DNA of 64,000 nt. Source: Saxidomus purpurata (lineage: Eukaryota; Mollusca; Bivalvia; Venerida; Veneridae). The stretch spans positions 36,341,959 through 36,405,958 of the forward strand of contig JAFMSR010000005.1 of assembly GCA_022818135.1 (NCBI GenBank), written 5' to 3'. The notes under the pieces are model-generated. The model saw nothing but the letters and a program-made list of their open reading frames with translations, made no database searches and was not told where the DNA came from. Each line of letters starts with the position of its first letter. Within the stretch, counting starts at the first letter, position 1. Of this stretch, positions 55,801 through 63,900 are shown piece after piece. The position numbers and the translations under genes were made by a program.

Positions 55801-57362
55801 TTTACAACAATTGATATGTGCTTATACATGTATGATATGATTTAGAAAATAATAAAAATCATATCTCTTATTCAATGTCAGCATATGTCTTTAGAAAAGA
55901 CTTACTTTTGTTATTGCAGCTCCAAAATGTACAAACATGGATCATATCACACTGCTTTCATTAATGAATAACCCAAGCCCTCATCGACCACCTATTATAT
56001 TATTATCATTGAAGTTATTTTATCAGAAACAGCTTCGTTTAAGATTGGCTTGGTTCTACTCAGAATAACTGCATGTGCTCTCTATGAATGATATTAGAAC
56101 ATGTAAGAAATAAGATGTACCGAGTTCTTTAAACCTTAGTATATGTGAATAATTAATTTTTGTATTTTTATAAGTAAATCTCCCTTAAATACGTCATCGC
56201 AGATCGAGCTGCTGACATTTTTTGGCCAGAATGGTATATCAAATCGCCCTAAAATACGTCATCGTAGATCGAGCTGCTGACATTTTTTGGCCAGAATGGT
56301 ATATCAAATCGCCCTAAAATACGTCATCGCAGATCGAGCTGCTGACATTTTTTAGCCAGAATGGTATATCAAATCGCCCTAAAATACGTCATCGCAGATC
56401 GAGCTGCTGACATTTTTTGGCCAGAATAGTATATCAAATCGCCCTAAAATACGTCATCGCAGATCGAGCTGCTGACAATTCTTGTCTAGAATAGTATATT
56501 TAATTGCCATCAGGGTGATCCATTATGTATGATACTACTTTGATTTTTCCTAAAATTGCGAAATCTTAACTGATTTGATAAATTGATATACTGTCAAAGT
56601 CAGGAGATTACTATAAAATTTTAAATGCATTTAAAATTACATGAAAACGTTGACGTCATTCGACATTGTGACGTCATTTCAATCATGATGTTAATTCAGT
56701 AAATCAGAAGGCTGCAGAAATAGTTCAAGTTTATTCTGAAAGTCACTCTCCTGTCAACGATATTTGAAGTATGCAATAATAAAAGATGATAAACTTTCTA
56801 CACCGACTTGTGAATAAATTCAACGTGACAGACTTAATCAGTTGAGGATGAACATGAATGAAATTTTTTAAAAGAGGCTCAACGTCGTTGTGACACAAAT
56901 TGGACGTCATTTATAGCACATGTTGTAAATAGTGTTGACCAAGTTATTTGATGGCTATCTTTTCAATTCATGTCAATGTTGTATCAGTAAAACTAATATA
57001 AGTAGTCTAAAATACAGTTCTATTTTTTAAGATAACACAACACTAGAGAAAATTACACAACACATATTCTGGATCACCCATATATTTAATCATCCTCAAA
57101 TATGTGATTGCAGATCGGCGAGATGTTAACACAATAGTAATCAGTATTGCGACTTGAGCATAACCAGTAAGCTTGATCATATTTACCGTTTTAAGCTCCC
57201 TGTCATATAGGTCCAATTTGATAATGCTACTAACATTTTATCGGAAAATCCCATTTCAACGTTTTAGGTAAGAAAATAGTATTATGATTAATACCTTCAT
57301 TAACATATTTTTTTTTTATAAAAAAAAAAAAAAAAATAATATTTTTTTTAATTAATATATTT

Positions 57363-57401
<39 letters not shown>

Positions 57402-57506
57402 TTTTTTTTTTTTTTTTTTTTATATTTTAAATTATTTTTTTTTTTTAAAAAAATAAAAATTTTTAAAAAAAAAAATATAAAAAATTTTATTTTTTTATTT
57501 TTTAAA

Positions 57507-57581
<75 letters not shown>

Positions 57582-57644
57582 TTTATAAAAAAATATATAA
57601 ATTAATTTTTTTTTTTAAAAAATATAAATTATATATATTTTAAT

Positions 57645-57678
<34 letters not shown>

Positions 57679-57712
57679 CTCTATAAAAAAAAAAAAAAAA
57701 AAAAAAAATTAA

Positions 57713-57787
<75 letters not shown>

Positions 57788-57798
57788 ATATATTTTTT

Positions 57799-57872
<74 letters not shown>

Positions 57873-57887
57873 AAAAAAAAAAATAAT

Positions 57888-57926
<39 letters not shown>

Positions 57927-60900
57927 TTTTATTTTTTATATATATATAAATATTTTAAAATAAAAAATTTTTTTTTTTTTTTTTATAAATATATTATTTA
58001 TATTTTATTTTTTTTTTTACTCTTCCTTTTTTTTTAGCTATATTGGATAAAGAAAGGTGCACATTCGTAAAGCTACCATGGCGTAGGGGATAAGGTGTCT
58101 GAATTTGAACCAATTTATGAATTGTCGCAGGAAGACAACGTGTAGCCGGAATGCATTGTATTTTCAAGTTTCGCTACCGCTCGCTCCCTTTGGGTTTCTT
58201 AATTGTTAATATTTGACTTAATAAACTCTAACTTATACGTAGATTTCGCTATTTGCGTGCGTTTCATCTTTATATTATGGTTGATTGTTGTGAATTTCAC
58301 GCATGAATGAATTCGTAACGGGTATAGATCCAATTCGATATTCGTAACTGTTTCAAATGAGATCGTCATTAATTTTCTTCTTTATAACATTTCAGAGCAG
58401 AAAACTATTTACTTAAGTATTGTAGCATATATTCAACTTGTCACATTGGTACCCGTTACAAATTCATTCATGCGTGAAATCCACAACAATCAACCATAAT
58501 ATAAACATGAAACGCGCGCAAAAAGCGAATTTCACCTATACCAATGTGTATACTACACTACTACTTTAGTAATTGTTTTCTGCTTTGAAGTGTGATAAAG
58601 AAGAAAATTAATGACGATCTCATTTGAAACAGTTACGAATATCGAATTGGATCTATAGAAATATCGAATTTTACCTATACATGTTCAAAATATATTCGTT
58701 ACTTACGTGACTAACATTTTGATAACATTATTAGTCACTGAATGCTTAACATATCTTTGAAATTTATAACAGTCAGTTTGAAGGGTTTTATCAGCTGGTG
58801 CGATTGTGGCGCAGTGGTAGCGCGTTCGCCTCAAGATTGGAGGGTCCTGGGTTCGACCCCTTCGGTCCAACCCGTGTCCTTAGTCAATATAATATCTCTC
58901 TTCCGTCTAGGGCGATTAATATAAGTTGTAAGAACGATAATAAGTGAATGAGTATGAATGAATCAGCTTTATAGCTTTTTGCCTTAGATCTCTTAACCAC
59001 GTATGAATTGCAATACACAAGACTATGAAAGTCCTACGCAGTGCGCATCCATCTCATAAAGCACATATATTTTTCACTTACTTGGCTTTGACTGTGACCA
59101 GTATATCAGGCGTATCCAGTAAGATGAATGGCACATCCACTTGGACTGCAACATCAAATGACGGCAGCACTGAAATGGTGTTTTGAGAAGCACATTTACA
59201 TTAAACTGTATGAGAGTTGTAAAACCACGGATGTATATAGGTCCGTGGTAAAACGTACTTTGAGATCCTAAATGTACTGTATAAAGGACTGAATCAACGA
59301 GTACAAACTTCCGACACGATCCGTGTCAGAGCTCCAGTATTTTATTAAAGCCAGAATACAATTAAGCTGTATTAATCTACCACTTCTGATATCTCCCTTG
59401 GTTTGATTTCGTATGCAGTTACTCGGTATGTATGGTCTATTTTTAGGCGTGTACAAAAATGAGGAGGAAAATATATAAGCTACATTGTACTAGAAAAGCG
59501 AGTGCTCACCGTATTCTTGAACTTCGAAGAGCGCTCGTGACTCCGTTTCAAACTGAAATTCAAAAGTAAAGTACGATTTCACTTTCAATAGAAACATATT
59601 GCAGGTTAATATCTTATTAAACCTAAAGTGATCTAAGATACGAGTTTATTTCAATGTTGAAATACTTATGATCGTTCTTAGTATATAAACAATACAATTA
59701 TAACCTTGCTAAACTTTTAATGTGACAGTTCCATGCCTTTCACACTAGTCTTTCAAAATCTTGCTTACAGCCGACTTTTAAAACTTTGCGGTTGCAGTTG
59801 ATCGAAACCTAATCGGCCCGGACGATGCACGTGAGGCATTATTACTACATTTGTAGTACATTACCTGACCCTTATAGAAAGCCCTTGCTGTCCAAATTCC
59901 TGTTTCAGGATACGGGGGTAAGGTGAACTCGTTTTCAAAGAATCCACTAGCACTATCACTCCTCGTCTTTCTGGCCATTGTCAGATTAGATGGACTCTCA
60001 AATGAAAAGAAATATCAGGTTAAATGGAGTCTAAAATGAAATGAAATATCAGGTAAGATGGACTCTACAATGAAATGAAATATCAGGTTAGATGGATTCT
60101 ACGATGAAACGAAACATCAGGTTAAATGGACGCTTAAATGAAATGAAATATCAGGTTAAATGGACGCTAAAATGAAACGAAATATCAGATTAAATAGACG
60201 CTAAAATGAAACGAAACATCAGGTTAAATGGACGCTTAAATGAAATAGAATATCAGGTTAAATGGACGCTTAAATGAAATAAAATATCAGGTTAAATGGA
60301 CGCTTAAATGAAATAAAATATCAGGTTAAATGGACGCTTAAATGAAATAAAATATCAGGTTAAATGGACGCTTAAATGAAATAAAATATCAGGTTACATA
60401 GACTCTCAAATGAAATATCCGGTCAGATACTACCTATCTATTAACGGAATACAAATCCTGAATACTTCGCATTCGAAGATGTAAGTCAGCCTGTAAAAAG
60501 AGCTGTAAACAAAGGAAACTTTCAAACGAACCTGATGAAAAAGACAAAACAGTTGTGTTATTCTGCCCAACTACATAGTAATTATTCGTCTGTATCACCA
60601 TTATTTTTACAACATCCGTGAGTAGAATAAAGAGTTCAGAAATGGGACTTTTCGTCATAAAAAGAAAACAGAAATAAGATTTCTCGTGAGTAACACTAAA
60701 GTTTACCACATCATTTCAACGCTCAAATACCTTTTATTTTAGCATTGTCGTTTTTAACAGACAGTCCGGTAACCAAAAGAATTACACCTGAACTTTTCAG
60801 TATAGTGGGACATCATACTTCAAATAATAGGGGATATCCAACAGCCTCTAACAAGAGTTGTCAATATTTGCTCGAACCAGCGACAGTAACATCTCATTCA

Positions 60901-63900
60901 GCGGAAAATCATGATTATAACGCGTGTCTCTTTTGGCATAATTAACCTACTCCACGGATACAGCAGCCTCGGAATCTGAAACTGCATGTATATAACTAGT
61001 TAACCGCTGATAAAACTACACTACGGTTGCCGAGGAGATTATTCTTACCCTTAGGCCGGACCTTTATAAAACCTACACTGCCTTGGAAGATATGTACATG
61101 TACTATTGTCAAATAATCTAAAAGGCGTGAACGGTATATGTGTTTGTTTCTTTCCATAGAAACAAAATCGGTTTGCGAGTTCAAACGTTGGTTTTCTCAA
61201 AGCTTTGGTTTTATTCCTGGTACTGAAGGCCATTTCACAGAAGAAACAATATAATTGGACATTGAGGAAAAAACTCATTCTGTTAAAATACAACACTTCA
61301 TTGATTGTTTGCCAAGTAGTTTAAGTGCAACAAAACACAAACATCTAGAGGTAAAGCTGTTCAAGAAAGATAAGAGATAGACAGAAGCTTATTTATAATG
61401 TCAAGAGGTTAAGGATAACAAATTATACAGCACGTGACAAAATGTGATATTTACAGGAACAAAAAATAAAGTGAAAATACGCTGATAAGTAGTACGGATA
61501 ACGTTGAAACTAACCCACGAATTGCAAATAAATAAGACATTTTTATACTTAAACAAGAATAATTTGGAAAATTTCACTCATGTCGTTCAATACAAACCCA
61601 TAGTACAGTGGTTAACATCATGGATATGTAATAACAGAAGTTGTACATTTCAATATTAAACTGACAAACATGTTTTATACAAATGCGTTTAAAAAGAAGA
61701 AAGATATGGAGATTCGAACCTGGACCGTTCGTGTCGAAACAAGGATAGATGAACATTTAACACGACACCACATTTACTCACTGACTGGCAGTATCAAAAC
61801 TCTACTGATATCGAATGACATGTATCGATTTATTATAGATTTGTAAACAAGTGAATACGTCATTGTCTAAATTCAGCGGTAGGACAGTACGTTGATTTAA
61901 CCGAATATCGTGAATCAAAGCGTTGAAAGCACAGAAAGGCTTGCGTCATAAAAACAGTCATTTGACGTGTAATAAGAGCCCATCAGTGATAAAGTACTCA
62001 AAAAAGTTATTCATCAGTTGAGATAAAGATTAAGAAAAGTGTTTGCAACTATATATAGTCTACAGGAAAAAAAATTAAACGATATGACGGAATAAGTAAA
62101 TTATAAATAAAATGAAAAAAATGGAACGAAATTTTAAAAAATGACGCTATATGTCATACAGTGTCATTTTTTCATTGTTTTTTATGCTGTTTGCTATATT
62201 TGCCCTGATGATATAGTGAAACCGGTTTGCAAATACAAAAAGAAAACTCATTTTTTCATTCCATTTTAGTCTACAGGATATAGAAAAAACATTTTATTTA
62301 TACATGTAATGAGCAAATTTCCAATCAAGACTGAAATTTATGTTGTTTTTTTTAAACTTCGCAAATTTTGACATCACATGTAAGAGCTATGATTCTAAAC
62401 TTCCGATTTCAAAATACTTGTATTTTCATTTCTGCGTATTAGCAGTTCAGCAATGTTGCAAAGTGCCGATACTTACGATAATGTCCGTATCCACTTGCCA
62501 GCCATCTACGGCCCTCATCGACTCGTCAAGTGCTAATGTCCTTACTTTAACTGAAATCATCAAAACACATTGAAACAAACTTGCAAATTAAAGTATAATT
62601 TAAGTAGAATGTAGCCTGATATTTTTAGATATATTGTTTATTCATCATACGATTTGAAATTCTATTTTGTGTGACGTTTATGCGTATAACAGAATACTTG
62701 TGCGTTCATCTGTTCGTTTCTCTGCCAAGGAGTAAACACTCATGTGTGCTGTTGAGATTTTGTTTATAGTGTTTCTAGTAAAAGCAAACCTAAAGACAAG
62801 ACTGTATCCAGGCAGAGAGAAACGTATGCGCTATTCCTTCACGGTTTATACACTTGAAAACAACAAATGGCATCACAGTTTTTTTCCGATAAGTGATCCT
62901 TTTTCACAAATTTAAATATATTAAATCGTTACTACAAAAGCTAAAAAATGACAAACCTTTTTGGTGTGGAGTATAGATTGGTTTGTCTGTCTGTACAATC
63001 AGGTAGCCGGTCTGATAGCTCAATATTACATCCCTACATTGTTGATGGCCTCCATGTTGAGAGCACACAGTGATTTCTCTCGGCTTCTCCTCGACAACAG
63101 AGTCAAACAAATCATTCATTGTTACCTTGACGGTTGTCTTGGATGGTGTTGCTGAACAAAAGAAAGTAATAAAACGATTTGCTTATTTATTCGTTTACAT
63201 AATTTAAAGCATTGAACTGGCCGGGGTTTTAACTGTTGCGAATCTGTCAGGGATCATTTTACCATTTGCATTTATAATATAGTCAGAATGTTCGTTTTTG
63301 CTTCTACAAACTTAAGATATTAGATCATTTAGGATGTTTCCGAGGCAAATACTAGAATATGATATACATTTAGACTCTTTTACTGTATAAATGTATTATG
63401 AAAAATGGTCAGGCACAGAAGTGATATTACCTTCATCTTGAACGACAACATTTTGTGTAGAAAACTGTTTTTCGCCATACTGGAGCCATACCTAAAATAA
63501 AATGATTACCATTTCAAAAACGGAGATCTCTCCTGCCATATTTGAATATCTTTAAAACTTTCAATCTTTCTACATTACTGTTCATTTTTCAAAGAGGTGT
63601 TCAATGAAAATGTGAAAACGGCCGTCACTAAATGCTAAAGCAGAATTCTATTTCCTTTTCTTCTGTCAGAATATACAGTACAAGATAAGTTAGCATGTGT
63701 CACATTCTGTACTCAGTATATAAAATTCCAATTATTCCCCGACTTTCCTAAAAAGATACTTAGAAATAGGCTGATTGGATGCTGATAAGGCATGCTGGGG
63801 ACAAAGCCCAAAATCATGTTCATTTTTGGCTTAAAATCATGTTTATTTTTACATACATGTGTATGTATATTACCTTGACTGCGGCATTCCTCAATTCAAA

